The translations under genes and the position numbers were made by a program. Under the pieces are notes generated by a model. The model was not told where the DNA came from and made no database searches. It saw only the letters and a program-made list of their open reading frames with translations. This document shows, one piece after another, positions 6,023 to 13,987 of a DNA stretch of 18,456 bases (positions are counted from its first letter, which is position 1; each line of letters starts with the position of its first letter). This DNA comes from Opitutia bacterium UBA6410 (GTDB taxonomy: Bacteria; Verrucomicrobiota; Verrucomicrobiia; Opitutales; Intestinicryptomonadaceae), in NCBI GenBank assembly GCA_002437405.1, contig DJPO01000044.1, positions 1 to 18,456 of the forward strand, given 5' to 3'.

Positions 6023-8016
6023 TACGATTCCAAAATAAGCGAGAGCGTCGCGAGAACCACACCTTCCTTGGTCATGTGCGACGTGTCTATGCGCACCGCG
6101 CCTTCGGGGCAAACGAGCGGGGCGGTTTTGCGGGCTTTGTCCATTGCGTCGCGCAGCCCGACGGAGTCGGGAATCCCCTCTTTCGCCCTGCGCATTGCGC
6201 GGGTTTGTTCGTCGGCGTCGAGGAAAATCCGCAAGTTGGCGTCGGGGAAAATCACCGACCCTATGTCGCGCCCCTCCATAATCATACCCGCGAACCCCTG
6301 CGAGCGCGCGTAGTCCGCCATCGAACGCTGGTAGTTTTTGAGGAAGTCGCGAACCTCGACAACCGCCGCGTATTTCGCAACGGAGGTGTTCACGCTTTCC
6401 GAGCGTATCAGCTTGTCGTCGACCAAATTTCCGTCGAGCGTAATGCGCGCCGAATTTCCGCAAAGCTGCGTGGCGATTTTCACGTCCGCGAGCGTCTTTG
6501 CGATAGCCGACGGGTCGGTTGCGGGGATACCCGCGTTCATCAGCGCGTACGCAACGGTTCTGTAATGCGAGCCGGTGTCGACGTGCATATAGTCGAGAAT
6601 CCGCGCGCACTCCTTCGAAACGCTCGACTTGCCGACAGCAGCCCCGCCGTCGACCGCGACGATTCTAAGCCCCGCGGAGTCGGAGCGCGCCGTGTAGAGA
6701 ACTTCGAAAAATTCCGCCCACGTTTTGGATACGCAATTCGGGTCTTGGATTATAATCCACGGCTTGCCGTCGCCGCGGACATCGCGCGAGGCGAGGATTG
6801 CGAAGCTCATCGCGATTCTGTGGTCGGAATACGTTTTCACCGCAATCGGGTTTTTCGCGATTTCCGCGAGCTTTTCGGGAGAGTACGGGACGACGGTTAT
6901 GCTGTCGCGCGTCTCTTCGACCTTTTCGCAGAACTTGCGAAGCTCGGTTGCGCACGCGGCAACCCTGTCGGTCTCCTGCGCGCGGGTGTGCTCGATTCCC
7001 GTGATTTTAAGCGTAAACGGAAGAATCGGCGCGACCGCCGCGAGAGTCAAAAACGTGTCGGAGATGTCGTTGAAATCGAGCTCCACAAGCTTCGGGAAAT
7101 CCGCGCGCTCCGCCGCCTCGACAATCAAATTGCCGCCGACGATTTCGGACTTCACAAGCCCCGTTTGGACAAGGACGCTCCCGAAGCGCGAATCGCCCTG
7201 CAGCTTGCAGTCCGCGAAATTTTCGATTTCGCACGCGCCGCCGACAACAGCGGGCAAAATTTCAAAGTAGCTCGCGGCGGTTGCGTCGGGCTCTATTTTA
7301 TATACGCGCTCGGTGTTCTTGCGGGCGGGCGACGAGATTTCGTATTTGCTGCCGTCGCGCGCCATATCGATCCCGAACTGCGCCATAACCTCGATTGTCA
7401 TCTTGACGAACGGCTTCGAGACCGTCCCGCCGTCGAGAACGACCGACATCGGCGAGTCCGCGAATGCCGAAACCATCAGCAACGCCGAGAGCATTTGGCT
7501 CGACGCGCTCGCGTCAATCGAAACCTCCCCGCCCTTCAGCCCGCAGGTGCGCACGACAAACGGGAACGAATTTTCCGCCCCCAGAAATTCGAACTGCGCC
7601 CCCTGCGATTTCAGCGCATTTATCAGCCCAGCCATCGGGCGCGCGCGCATTGCCTCGTCGCCGTCGAACTTGTATTTGCCGCCCTTTTTGAGCGCGACAA
7701 GCGCGGTGATAAAGCGCGCCGCAGTCCCCGCGTTGCCGACGTTCAGCTCGGCGACGGAATTGGGAATCTGCCCCATCAGCGACTCGATTTCAATAGTCTT
7801 CTCGTACTTGTCGATATTCACGACATACCCGAGCTTCGTAAGGCAGTCCGCCATAATCTCGGTATCGCGCGAAAAGAGCGCGCCCTCCAGACGCGTCCTG
7901 CCGCCGAGCAGCGCGGCAAGCAGCATCGCGCGGTTTGTAATGCTCTTCGACCCCGGCGGAAGAATCGACGCGGCGCATTTGAATGTGAAAGGTTTTACGG
8001 CTATTTCCTGATTCAT
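6022..8016 (-). CDS. aroA-cmk: fused EPSP synthase (AroA) - cytidylate kinase (Cmk)
   Basis: A 664-residue bifunctional protein with no stop or frameshift between the halves. Residues 1 to about 447 are 3-phosphoshikimate 1-carboxyvinyltransferase, making EPSP from shikimate-3-phosphate and PEP. Visible motifs are PGSKSITNRA (Lys24), GNAGTAARF, DGDEAMRARP, SSQMLSALL, the HTRAQETDR motif (Gln where many enzymes have Lys), YSDHRIAM and CVSKTW. Residues from about 450 to 664 are cytidylate kinase: P-loop GGAAVGKS (457-464, in place of the usual GPAGAGK-type loop), VDTGSHYRTVA, GRDIGSVIFPDA, FLDADEQTRAMRR and a C-terminal DTSHMTKEGV. The kinase phosphorylates CMP/dCMP. The linker is only a few residues long. 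It starts 1 bp after the tyrA stop and overlaps plsC by one base. Such fusions have been annotated in other bacteria; both halves look active here. Confidence 0.95.
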   Translation of the reverse strand: MNQEIAVKPFTFKCAASILPPGSKSITNRAMLLAALLGGRTRLEGALFSRDTEIMADCLTKLGYVVNIDKYEKTIEIESLMGQIPNSVAELNVGNAGTAARFITALVALKKGGKYKFDGDEAMRARPMAGLINALKSQGAQFEFLGAENSFPFVVRTCGLKGGEVSIDASASSQMLSALLMVSAFADSPMSVVLDGGTVSKPFVKMTIEVMAQFGIDMARDGSKYEISSPARKNTERVYKIEPDATAASYFEILPAVVGGACEIENFADCKLQGDSRFGSVLVQTGLVKSEIVGGNLIVEAAERADFPKLVELDFNDISDTFLTLAAVAPILPFTLKITGIEHTRAQETDRVAACATELRKFCEKVEETRDSITVVPYSPEKLAEIAKNPIAVKTYSDHRIAMSFAILASRDVRGDGKPWIIIQDPNCVSKTWAEFFEVLYTARSDSAGLRIVAVDGGAAVGKSSVSKECARILDYMHVDTGSHYRTVAYALMNAGIPATDPSAIAKTLADVKIATQLCGNSARITLDGNLVDDKLIRSESVNTSVAKYAAVVEVRDFLKNYQRSMADYARSQGFAGMIMEGRDIGSVIFPDANLRIFLDADEQTRAMRRAKEGIPDSVGLRDAMDKARKTAPLVCPEGAVRIDTSHMTKEGVVLATLSLILES

Positions 8017-8017
8017 A

Positions 8018-8869
8018 TCAAAGTTTGTCCCTGAAAGATTTTGCTTTTTTTAGGATTTCGGCAACCGCGGGTTTGTCGTCCGCCTTGACCGCCTCTATTA
8101 ACGACCCCAACTTTTCCGAAAACTCCGTCAAGGTCGAAAGAATTTCGGCGCGGTTGTCGGCAACTATGCTCTCCCAAATCTGCGGAGATCCCGACGCAAC
8201 GCGCGTCGTGTCCCTAAATCCCTGCCCCGTGTACGGCAGCAGGTTTATCCCGAAATCGGAGACGACCGAGCAAATGAGAGCCGCCGCCAAATGCGGCAGG
8301 TGGCTTATCCGCGCCACAATCGCGTCGTGCAGGTCGGGGCTTACGACGTACACACGCATTCCCAGAGCCTTCCAAGCCTTCAAAAGAACCTTCGCCGCGG
8401 CGGAGTCCCCGCCGTCGAGAGGGGTTACAAAGCACGGGCGGAAGTCAAAAAGTTTTTCGTCGGCAAAGTCTATTCCGATTTTCTCCGAACCCGCCATGGG
8501 GTGCGAGCCCACAAAACGCGCGCCCGTCGGATTCACGACTTCGGCGCAGGCTCGGCAGATTTCGGTTTTGACGCTCCCTACGTCGGTGACCAGCGCGCCC
8601 TTTTTCAAAGCGGGGGCGATTTCGGCGGCAACGGCGGGAATATTTTCGGTGGGGGTGCAGATTACAATCAAATCGGCGTCCGCGGCCGCCTCGGCTGCGG
8701 TTGGGTAGACTTCGTCGAAAATTTCGGGGCGGCGCATACACTTGTCGCGGGTGGACTGGCTTCTCGACCATGCGGAGACTTTCTGGCAAAGCCCGCAGCT
8801 CTTGGCGGCGTATGCAAACGACGCCCCGAGCAATCCCGTTCCAAGTATTGCGATTTTACGAAATTTCAT
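8018..8869 (-). CDS. tyrA: prephenate (or arogenate) dehydrogenase
   Basis: A 283-residue NAD(P)-dependent enzyme of tyrosine synthesis, cytosolic. The N-terminal Rossmann motif is ILGTGLLGASFA. It is followed by LIVICTPTENIP, the substrate motif GSHPMAGSEKIG, ISHLPHLAAALI, and FRDTTRVASGSPQIWESI, the signature of the alpha-helical dimerisation domain. There is no C-terminal ACT domain and no fused chorismate mutase, so feedback control by tyrosine through those domains is not expected. ATG at 8869 is chosen because it places the Rossmann strand at residue 5. The frame extends to 8929, but those extra codons lie across the likely promoter. It is the first gene of the operon, and the next gene (aroA-cmk) begins 1 bp after its stop. 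Prephenate versus arogenate preference cannot be read from sequence. Confidence 0.93.
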   Translation of the reverse strand: MKFRKIAILGTGLLGASFAYAAKSCGLCQKVSAWSRSQSTRDKCMRRPEIFDEVYPTAAEAAADADLIVICTPTENIPAVAAEIAPALKKGALVTDVGSVKTEICRACAEVVNPTGARFVGSHPMAGSEKIGIDFADEKLFDFRPCFVTPLDGGDSAAAKVLLKAWKALGMRVYVVSPDLHDAIVARISHLPHLAAALICSVVSDFGINLLPYTGQGFRDTTRVASGSPQIWESIVADNRAEILSTLTEFSEKLGSLIEAVKADDKPAVAEILKKAKSFRDKL

Positions 8870-8900
8870 ACAAACGAACATACAAAACCCGAACCAACAT

Positions 8901-8929
8901 TCAATAAAAATAGACATTTCAACGTCCAA
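8901..8929 (-). promoter_or_regulatory. candidate promoter of the tyrA operon
   Basis: On the minus strand TTGGAC (8924-8929) and TATTGA (8901-8906) are separated by 17 bp, in an AT-rich gap between divergent genes. The expected transcript start near 8894 leaves a leader of about 25 nt to ATG 8869 and argues against the longer 8929 start. The -10 match is weak (3 of 6). Confidence 0.4.
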
Positions 8930-9013
8930 TATTTTTCATTCGGCGCGGGGTCGGCGGATTGTCGGTTAAATATTCTTGCATAATCGACGGAAATCGGGAA
9001 AATCCGAAACAAT

Positions 9014-9844
9014 ATGAAGAAGATTTTTGCAATAATCGCCCTGCTCGTCCCGATTTTGGCAATGGGGGCGGAAAAGTTCGACCTGCGCAAGAAAATCGAA
9101 GCCGCCCAAAAGGGCGACGCCACCGCGCAAAACGAAATCGGCGAATACTACGCCGACGGCGGAAACGGCGATTTCGCCCCCAATTATAAAATAGCAATCG
9201 AGTGGTGGAAGGTCGCCGCGCAAAACGGCAACACCAAAGCCCTCACGAACCTCGGCGCGGCACTGTTCGCGGGCAACGGCACTATCGCCGACGTCCCGCA
9301 GGGCGTGAAATTGTGGAACGAAGCCGCAAAGCGCGGCGACCCCGACGCCCAGTTCCTCCTCGGCTCGGCGTACTGCAACGGCACGGGCGTGCTACGCGAC
9401 CCCCAGACGGCGGCGTTCTGGTGGACTCGTTCGGCAAAACACGGCAACCACAGGGCGCAAAACAACCTCGCATTCTCCTACGCGCGCGGCGAGGGCGTCG
9501 AAAAGGACATAAAAAAGGCGTTCGAGCTTTGGACGCAATCGGCGGAACAGGGCAATTTAGTCGCTCAAACGTATCTCGGGCTATGCTACTTTACGGGCGA
9601 CGGCACGGCTAAGGACGAAGCCAAGGCGGTCGCGATTTGGACGAACGCGGCGGAGCACGGCAGCGTGGAGTCGCTCAGATACCTCGGTATTGCAAACGCA
9701 ACGGGGCGCGGAATCGCAAAGGACAAGCAGAAGGCGTATCAATGCTTCGTGAAGGCCGCGCAGCTCGGCGACGAGGAATCGCGCAAGGCGGCGGACAAAA
9801 TCAGGCTCGACCTCTCCGACGCCCAGCCCCAGCCGAAAAAATAA
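9014..9844 (+). CDS. secreted Sel1-like repeat (TPR-type) protein
   Basis: A 276-residue exported repeat protein. The signal peptide is MKKIFAIIALLVPILAMGA with cleavage near residue 19. Six Sel1-like repeats follow with a 36-residue period, starting near residues 38, 76, 112, 148, 184 and 220. Each has the pattern (A)-Q-x-x-LG-x-x-Y-x-x-G-x-G-V-x-x-D-x-x-x-A-x-x-W-x-x-x-A-x-x-G, and a seventh, partial repeat leads into a Lys/Pro-rich tail. Sel1 repeats form alpha-solenoids that act as protein-binding scaffolds, often in the periplasm for envelope or host-interaction roles. The partner is unknown. The gene stands alone: divergent from tyrA, with a candidate -10 CATAAT at 8979-8984 upstream and a terminator-like hairpin after the stop. 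No good Shine-Dalgarno site precedes ATG 9014. Confidence 0.92.
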   Translation: MKKIFAIIALLVPILAMGAEKFDLRKKIEAAQKGDATAQNEIGEYYADGGNGDFAPNYKIAIEWWKVAAQNGNTKALTNLGAALFAGNGTIADVPQGVKLWNEAAKRGDPDAQFLLGSAYCNGTGVLRDPQTAAFWWTRSAKHGNHRAQNNLAFSYARGEGVEKDIKKAFELWTQSAEQGNLVAQTYLGLCYFTGDGTAKDEAKAVAIWTNAAEHGSVESLRYLGIANATGRGIAKDKQKAYQCFVKAAQLGDEESRKAADKIRLDLSDAQPQPKK

Positions 9845-9852
9845 ACTTTCCG

Positions 9853-9906
9853 TCCCGCGGGCTTTTTTATCCCTCTTTTTACAAAAGCCGCGCTTCGGGA
9901 TTTTTT
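9853..9906 (+). terminator. imperfect hairpin terminator after the Sel1 gene
   Basis: The segment at 9853-9866 (TCCCGCGGGCTTTT) can pair imperfectly with 9883-9900 (AAAAGCCGCGCTTCGGGA), with a short bulge, and T6 follows at 9901-9906. The stem is GC-rich at its base. It begins about 10 bp after the stop codon, the expected place. The bulge lowers certainty. Confidence 0.5.
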
Positions 9907-9944
9907 GATTGCCCGCAAACAATACAAATCCATTTTCGCTAAAG

Positions 9945-10925
9945 GTGAATAAATACAACCAGAAATCGAATCCGATCGGAAAAATTTCCGCCAATATGGG
10001 GGAACTTTTCGACGCGTTCGCGCAATACCTGCAACTTCAGGCGGATTGCTTCGAGGACGAAGTCAAACGCGCCGCGGCGGAGTCGATTTCCCCGCGCGGA
10101 AAATTCATACGCCCGATTCTCGTGTTCTCGGCGGCGGGACATGCCGATGCGGGCGACAAATCGCTACTGCGCCGCGCCGCGATTGTCGAGCTTACCCACC
10201 TTTCGACGCTAATCCACGACGACGTAATCGACGGCGCGTCCGTGCGCCGCAACACCGAGACCCCGAACAAAAAATACGGCGCGAAAACCGCCGTGCTGCT
10301 TGGCGATGCAATCTTCGCCCACACGATGGGCTTGGCGGTCGAGGAAAACGACATCGACACCTCCAGACGCACGGCTCTTTGCGTAAAGACAATTTGCGAG
10401 GGCGAAATCCGCCAGACGCTCGCCGACAAAAAAAGCAGGGTCTCGCGCGAAAAATACTACTCGATTGCATTCGGCAAAACCGCCGCGCTGTTTTCGCTCG
10501 CCTGCGCGCTCGGGGCGAAGTCCGTGGAAGGCGCGGACGGCTGGATTGACGCCGCCGAAGAGGCGGGCAAGCACTTGGGAATAGCCTACCAAATCTACGA
10601 CGACCTCTGCGACTGGTTCATGAGCGAGCAGGACGCGGGCAAGACGCTCGGGACGGACTTGATTTCGGGCAAGCAGACCTTCCCGCTAATTGCGCTTTTG
10701 GAGACGATGGACAAAGCCAAAGCGGACGAATTTGCCGCGACGCTGCCGACCAAAAATCCCGCCGAAGTCGCAAAAATGATGGTCGAAGCGGGCGTCGAAA
10801 AAGTCTGCCAAGCGGAAATCGCCCGCCGAATCTCCGCCGCCGAAGACATACTCAAACCTTTCGGGAAGCTTTCGGAAAAACTCCTCGAATTTTGCGCGGC
10901 AATGAGGGAGCTCGCGCTCGGTTAG
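9945..10925 (+). CDS. long-chain trans-polyprenyl diphosphate synthase
   Basis: About 326 residues. The enzyme adds isopentenyl diphosphate units to an allylic diphosphate to build the isoprenoid tail of a quinone. Motifs in order: GKFIRPILVF, HDDVIDGASVRRN (first DDxxD, Asp about 92/93/96), GDAIFAHTM, EGEIRQ, GKTAALFSLAC, YQIYDDLCDW (second DDxxD, about 219-223), KTLGTDLISGKQTFPL. The residue five before the first DDxxD is Ser, small, which in this family allows long products (C30 or more). The start is uncertain. GTG 9945 is chosen because NPIGKISANMGELFDAF looks like the conserved N-terminal helix; ATG 9996 and TTG 9909 are alternatives. It lies 26 bp before hemA and is probably co-transcribed with it. 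IspB, HepT or SdsA naming would need the chain length. Confidence 0.9.
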   Translation: MNKYNQKSNPIGKISANMGELFDAFAQYLQLQADCFEDEVKRAAAESISPRGKFIRPILVFSAAGHADAGDKSLLRRAAIVELTHLSTLIHDDVIDGASVRRNTETPNKKYGAKTAVLLGDAIFAHTMGLAVEENDIDTSRRTALCVKTICEGEIRQTLADKKSRVSREKYYSIAFGKTAALFSLACALGAKSVEGADGWIDAAEEAGKHLGIAYQIYDDLCDWFMSEQDAGKTLGTDLISGKQTFPLIALLETMDKAKADEFAATLPTKNPAEVAKMMVEAGVEKVCQAEIARRISAAEDILKPFGKLSEKLLEFCAAMRELALG

Positions 10926-10951
10926 ACGCGCGGAAGCCGAAAAAAGAATAA

Positions 10952-11971
10952 ATGCCCGAACGCGCCCACAACCTTTATTCCGCCGGAATTTCGCACGAAA
11001 ACGTGCCGCCCGAAATTATCGGCAGGTTCGGAATGCCGCAAACCGCCTGTACTTTCGCCGAGAGCGCGGCGGGGGACTGCGCGTCGGAAATTTTAATCCT
11101 CAGCACCTGCAATAGGGTCGAAGTCTATTTCGCCGCCGACTCGGACACGGCAATAAAAAAGGTCATCGAAAAAATCTGGGGCGAAAACGCCGACGATTTC
11201 GCAAAAATCTGCTCCGTAAAAAAGAACGCCGACGCGGCAGACCACCTGTTCGCCGTCGCCTCGGGGCTGAAGTCGCAGATGACGGGCGAGACGGAAATTC
11301 TCGGGCAGGTCAAAGCCGCCTACGAGCGCGCGCACGCGGCGGGACACTGCGCGGGCGTGCTAAACGCCCTCTTCCAAAAGGCGATACACTGCGCAAAATG
11401 GGTGCGCACGAATACCGAAATCGGGCGCGGGAAAATCAGCGTCGGCAGCGTGTGCGCGGAGCTTGCGCTGCGGATTTTCGACAACATCGGGAGGGCGAAA
11501 ATTTTGCTGTTAGGCTCGGGCGAAGTCGGCAAGCTCGTCGCCGACGCGCTTTTCGTGCGCGGGGCGGCGGACATCACCGTTTGCAGCAGAACCCGCGAAA
11601 ACGCCGACAAACTCGCCGAAAAAATCGGCTGCCGCTCCGCCGACATTCAAACGGCAATAGAAAACCTCGAATGTTTCGATATAGTCTTGTGCGCAAGCTC
11701 GGCGAAAGAATTTTTGATAACCGAGCAACTCGCCCAATCCGCAGTATCAAAACGCCGAAGCCGCCCGATTTTCCTGATAGACCTCGCAGTCCCCTATAAT
11801 ATAGAGCCGACATGCGGCAATTTGGACGGCGCGTTTTTGTACACACTCGCCGACCTTTCGAAAATCGCGAACGAAAACATTGCCGCCCGAAAGGCGGAAA
11901 TCGAACGCGCCGAAAACGCAGTGCGCGAACGCGCCGACGCCCTCGCAAAAAAGCTCGGGTTGGGAATGTAG
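10952..11971 (+). CDS. hemA: glutamyl-tRNA reductase, short form
   Basis: A 339-residue enzyme reducing glutamyl-tRNA(Glu) to glutamate-1-semialdehyde with NADPH, the first step of C5-pathway tetrapyrrole synthesis. The N-terminal catalytic domain has LSTCNRVEVY (nucleophile Cys53) and MTGETEILGQVKAAY. The NADPH domain has ILLLGSGEVGKLVADAL, then VCSRTRENADKLA and IFLIDLAVPYNIEP. The chain ends soon after the spinal-helix segment (ENIAARKAEIERAENAV), whereas typical HemA runs to about 415-430 residues with a helical dimerisation domain. Translating 11972-12263 in any plus frame gives nothing like that domain, so a simple frameshift is unlikely. It follows the prenyl synthase by 26 bp, with no strong ribosome site. 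Heme and quinone tail synthesis as neighbours fits a respiratory-chain cofactor unit. hemL, hemB and hemC are not in the window. Confidence 0.92.
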   Translation: MPERAHNLYSAGISHENVPPEIIGRFGMPQTACTFAESAAGDCASEILILSTCNRVEVYFAADSDTAIKKVIEKIWGENADDFAKICSVKKNADAADHLFAVASGLKSQMTGETEILGQVKAAYERAHAAGHCAGVLNALFQKAIHCAKWVRTNTEIGRGKISVGSVCAELALRIFDNIGRAKILLLGSGEVGKLVADALFVRGAADITVCSRTRENADKLAEKIGCRSADIQTAIENLECFDIVLCASSAKEFLITEQLAQSAVSKRRSRPIFLIDLAVPYNIEPTCGNLDGAFLYTLADLSKIANENIAARKAEIERAENAVRERADALAKKLGLGM

Positions 11972-12225
11972 AAAGCGCGCCGAATGCGCTGTTCCAAAAT
12001 TGCGCAAAACCCTGCCCGCCGCCAGATAAAAGTCCGCCGAAGAATCGCAGCTCCGCCGACAACAGAAAACTTCTCCGCCACAGAAGACGCACATAGCGAC
12101 AATCCGCGCCCGCCCCTTCCCTCTTTGTTCGCGCGCCCTCCACTCCGCCGAAATTTTCCGTCCGCCCAACACGCCAACCGCCCCCAATTTGCGCCCGAAT
12201 TTGTCCGAATTTCGAGCAAAATTGC
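11972..12225. other. intergenic spacer between hemA and the ferredoxin gene
   Basis: About 250 bp before the ferredoxin promoter with no supportable gene. It is C-rich on the plus strand. A small GC hairpin, AGCGC-GCCGAAT-GCGCT, starts just after the hemA stop (around 11975-11991); with no T run it is at best a poor terminator. Long frames on the minus strand are composition artefacts running on from hemA. Confidence 0.6.
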
Positions 12226-12253
12226 TTGACGCCCGCATCCGTTTTTGTACTTT
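12226..12253 (+). promoter_or_regulatory. candidate promoter of the ferredoxin gene
   Basis: TTGACG (12226-12231), a 16-bp spacer, then TACTTT (12248-12253) followed by TG. The -35 is 5 of 6 to consensus and the -10 is weak by sigma70 rules, although TACTTTTG fits the TAnnTTTG element known from Bacteroidota. The expected transcript start near 12260 lies about 4 nt before the ATG, implying a near-leaderless mRNA. Confidence 0.5.
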
Positions 12254-12263
12254 TGTCGGTATT

Positions 12264-12494
12264 ATGGCAGACAAAAACGAAAAAAACGAATTTAATGTAG
12301 CCGGCAAATTCTATGTCGACTCCCAATGCATCGGATGCGCTCTTTGCACATCGACAGCCGAAGGCTTTTTCGAAATAAGCGACGCAGGCTGCGCGTTTGT
12401 CGCAAAACAGCCCTCCTCCGCCGACGAAACCTCCCTCTGCGAAGAAGCGAAGGATTCCTGCCCCGTTCAGGCAATCGGCGACGACGGCGAATAA
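12264..12494 (+). CDS. small [4Fe-4S] ferredoxin
   Basis: A 76-residue soluble electron carrier. After a charged N-terminus comes FYVDSQCIGCALCTSTAEGFF, giving Cys22, Cys25 and Cys28, and near the end CPVQAI supplies Cys66. These four residues make a single [4Fe-4S] cluster as in monocluster ferredoxins of the Fer4_13/Fer4_15 kind. Two further Cys (43, 59) are present and could allow a disulfide. The protein is acidic overall, usual for ferredoxins. ATG 12264 is chosen because it follows a recognisable promoter by a few bases; the frame is open upstream to 12189, but that part is C-rich noise. It is a single-gene transcript with its own promoter and a strong terminator. The redox partner is not identifiable from context. 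Confidence 0.93.
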   Translation: MADKNEKNEFNVAGKFYVDSQCIGCALCTSTAEGFFEISDAGCAFVAKQPSSADETSLCEEAKDSCPVQAIGDDGE

Positions 12495-12516
12495 CCGCAC
12501 CGCTACGGATTTCCCC

Positions 12517-12551
12517 AAGACCTTGCGATTCCCGCAAGGTCTTTATTTTTT
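12517..12551 (+). terminator. rho-independent terminator of the ferredoxin gene
   Basis: The perfect 11-bp arms AAGACCTTGCG (12517-12527) and CGCAAGGTCTT (12533-12543) enclose a 5-nt loop. A T-rich tail with a run of seven T follows. It begins 22 bp after the stop codon. Confidence 0.93.
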
Positions 12552-12635
12552 TATACTCCCGCACAACATTTAATTTGACGCCCCCCGAAATCTCCGCTCT
12601 ATTGGACGAATATACCAAAAAAACCCCGTAAAAAA

Positions 12636-13319
12636 ATGTCGGCAGACCTCATTGCAAATTACATCGAAACATTCGCGACGTGCTCGCAGGCATATCCGAT
12701 TTTGTTTTGCCTCTTCATTTTCGTCTTTATGACGATTGAAAGTTCCTTCATTCCCTTCCCGAGCGAAGTGGTTATGATTCCCGCAGGCTTTTTGGTCGCG
12801 CGCTACAATATGCTGACACCGTGGCATATGTTCGATTTGGGCGTCATTATTTTAATCGGGCTGGCGGGGTCGCTTTTGGGCGCATTTATCAATTACGTTC
12901 TTGCGATTAAGCTTGGGCGGCCGTTCCTGCACAAATACGGGAAATACTTTTTCCTGAAGGAACAGGCACTTGACCGCGCCGAGGAGATTTTCCGCGACTA
13001 CGGCGAAATCGTCACATTTGTCTGCCGCCTTTTGCCCGCAATCCGCCAGTTAATCTCGATTCCCGCAGGACTTTCGAGAATGGACATCGGGCGTTTCGCG
13101 CTCTTCACGGGGCTGGGCGCGGGGATTTGGACGGCGATTCTCGCGGGAATCGGCTATTATCTCGGCTACCTTTCGGGCGATATTTCTTTTAAGGATTTGG
13201 TCGGACAGGGCTCGGAAATAATCAACGAGCACTACGGCTGGATTCTCGCGGGGCTGGCGGTCGCGATAGTCGCGTACATGGCGTTGCACCGCAAAATTAT
13301 GGGCGTCAAAAAAGCATAG
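12636..13319 (+). CDS. DedA family membrane protein
   Basis: A 227-residue inner-membrane protein with about five or six hydrophobic segments. The DedA pattern is clear: an N-terminal F-x-E-S-x-x-x-P-(F/L)-P-S-E segment (MTIESSFIPFPSEVVMIPAG), then GSLLGAFINYVLAIKLGRPF, a charged loop with KEQALDRAEEIFRDYG, and FVCRLLPAIRQLISIPAGLSRM, the conserved R-x-x-P-x-x-R loop with both Arg. DedA proteins recycle undecaprenyl phosphate or scramble phospholipids and depend on the proton gradient. No Shine-Dalgarno site is visible before ATG 12636. Its stop is 4 bp before the DUF2062 start, so the two are co-transcribed. It is the second DedA-superfamily gene in the window, but the TVP38-type protein at 2870-3511 belongs to a different branch. 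Confidence 0.92.
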   Translation: MSADLIANYIETFATCSQAYPILFCLFIFVFMTIESSFIPFPSEVVMIPAGFLVARYNMLTPWHMFDLGVIILIGLAGSLLGAFINYVLAIKLGRPFLHKYGKYFFLKEQALDRAEEIFRDYGEIVTFVCRLLPAIRQLISIPAGLSRMDIGRFALFTGLGAGIWTAILAGIGYYLGYLSGDISFKDLVGQGSEIINEHYGWILAGLAVAIVAYMALHRKIMGVKKA

Positions 13320-13323
13320 AAAA

Positions 13324-13800
13324 ATGGGACTTTTTAAGGAAAAACTCAAAAATTTTTACAATAAAATCGTCGGCGAACAGGCGTCGGCGGAATACATCGC
13401 GCGCGGCTGGGCTATCGGAATGTTCTGGGGTTGCATCTGCCCGTTCGGACTCCAGCTGCTCTGCTCGATTCCGACGTCCTTTCTCCTCAAGGGAAGCAAA
13501 ATCGGCGCGACGCTCGGCACATTCATAACAAACCACTTTTCGATTTTCGTAATCTACCCGCTGCAATGCTACGTCGGCTGCCTTTTAATCGGGCGGCCTG
13601 TCGGATACGCGGACATCAAGTCGGCAATGGGAAAAGTGATTTCCGAGCAAAGCTACGAGGCGTTGATGGGCACGGGCGTAGATTTGGCGATAGGTTTTTT
13701 CGTCGGCGGCGCACTGCTGGCTGCGATAATGACGCCGATTACATATTTCGGCGTAAAACACATGGTAAACTCCTACCGCCGCCGCCACCAAGCGCAATAA
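13324..13800 (+). CDS. DUF2062 domain membrane protein
   Basis: A 158-residue protein of unknown function, inner membrane by inference. The DUF2062 signature is present: ARGWAIGMFWGCICPFGLQ, a hydrophobic helix, then GSKIGATLGTFITNHFSIFVIYPLQC, which corresponds to the family's G-T-W-I-x-N-P-x-T-x-x-P segment with NH in place of NP. A second hydrophobic hairpin covers about residues 115-145, and the tail is basic (YRRRHQAQ). It starts 4 bp after the DedA stop, which points to a shared transcript. DUF2062 proteins often sit beside lipid or glycosyl transfer genes, so a role in envelope lipid handling with DedA is plausible but unproven. A possible weak terminator or operator hairpin lies at 13984-14011, well downstream. 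Confidence 0.85.
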   Translation: MGLFKEKLKNFYNKIVGEQASAEYIARGWAIGMFWGCICPFGLQLLCSIPTSFLLKGSKIGATLGTFITNHFSIFVIYPLQCYVGCLLIGRPVGYADIKSAMGKVISEQSYEALMGTGVDLAIGFFVGGALLAAIMTPITYFGVKHMVNSYRRRHQAQ

Positions 13801-13987
13801 GCACGCAAAAATTGTCGAAATAAATCCCTGTCGTCCTGCGGATTCCCCTGCCGCGCCAAGCGCAATAATTTTGCAAACGGCAATCGTCTGGGTGCAATAT
13901 GTCCCCAGCCGCCTGCCAAAGCTATAATCCTCTGCCATACGGATTCCACCGCATATTATTGACTAAATCCGCGTTTTTTTCAAAAAA

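Noticed and set aside
5051..6313. A 420-codon plus-strand frame over the DUF4886 and plsC genes
   Set aside because: It crosses two clear minus-strand genes with intact catalytic motifs; no domain is visible in the plus-strand product.
6076..8034. A 652-codon plus-strand frame opposite aroA-cmk
   Set aside because: It is a composition artefact of GC-rich codons; the translation is Arg/His-rich with no domain, while the minus strand has full AroA and Cmk motifs.
11574..12518. A long minus-strand frame across the 3' half of hemA and the ferredoxin gene
   Set aside because: It overlaps two solid plus-strand genes and reads as Arg/Gly/Phe-rich noise; the spacer between them shows no gene signal.
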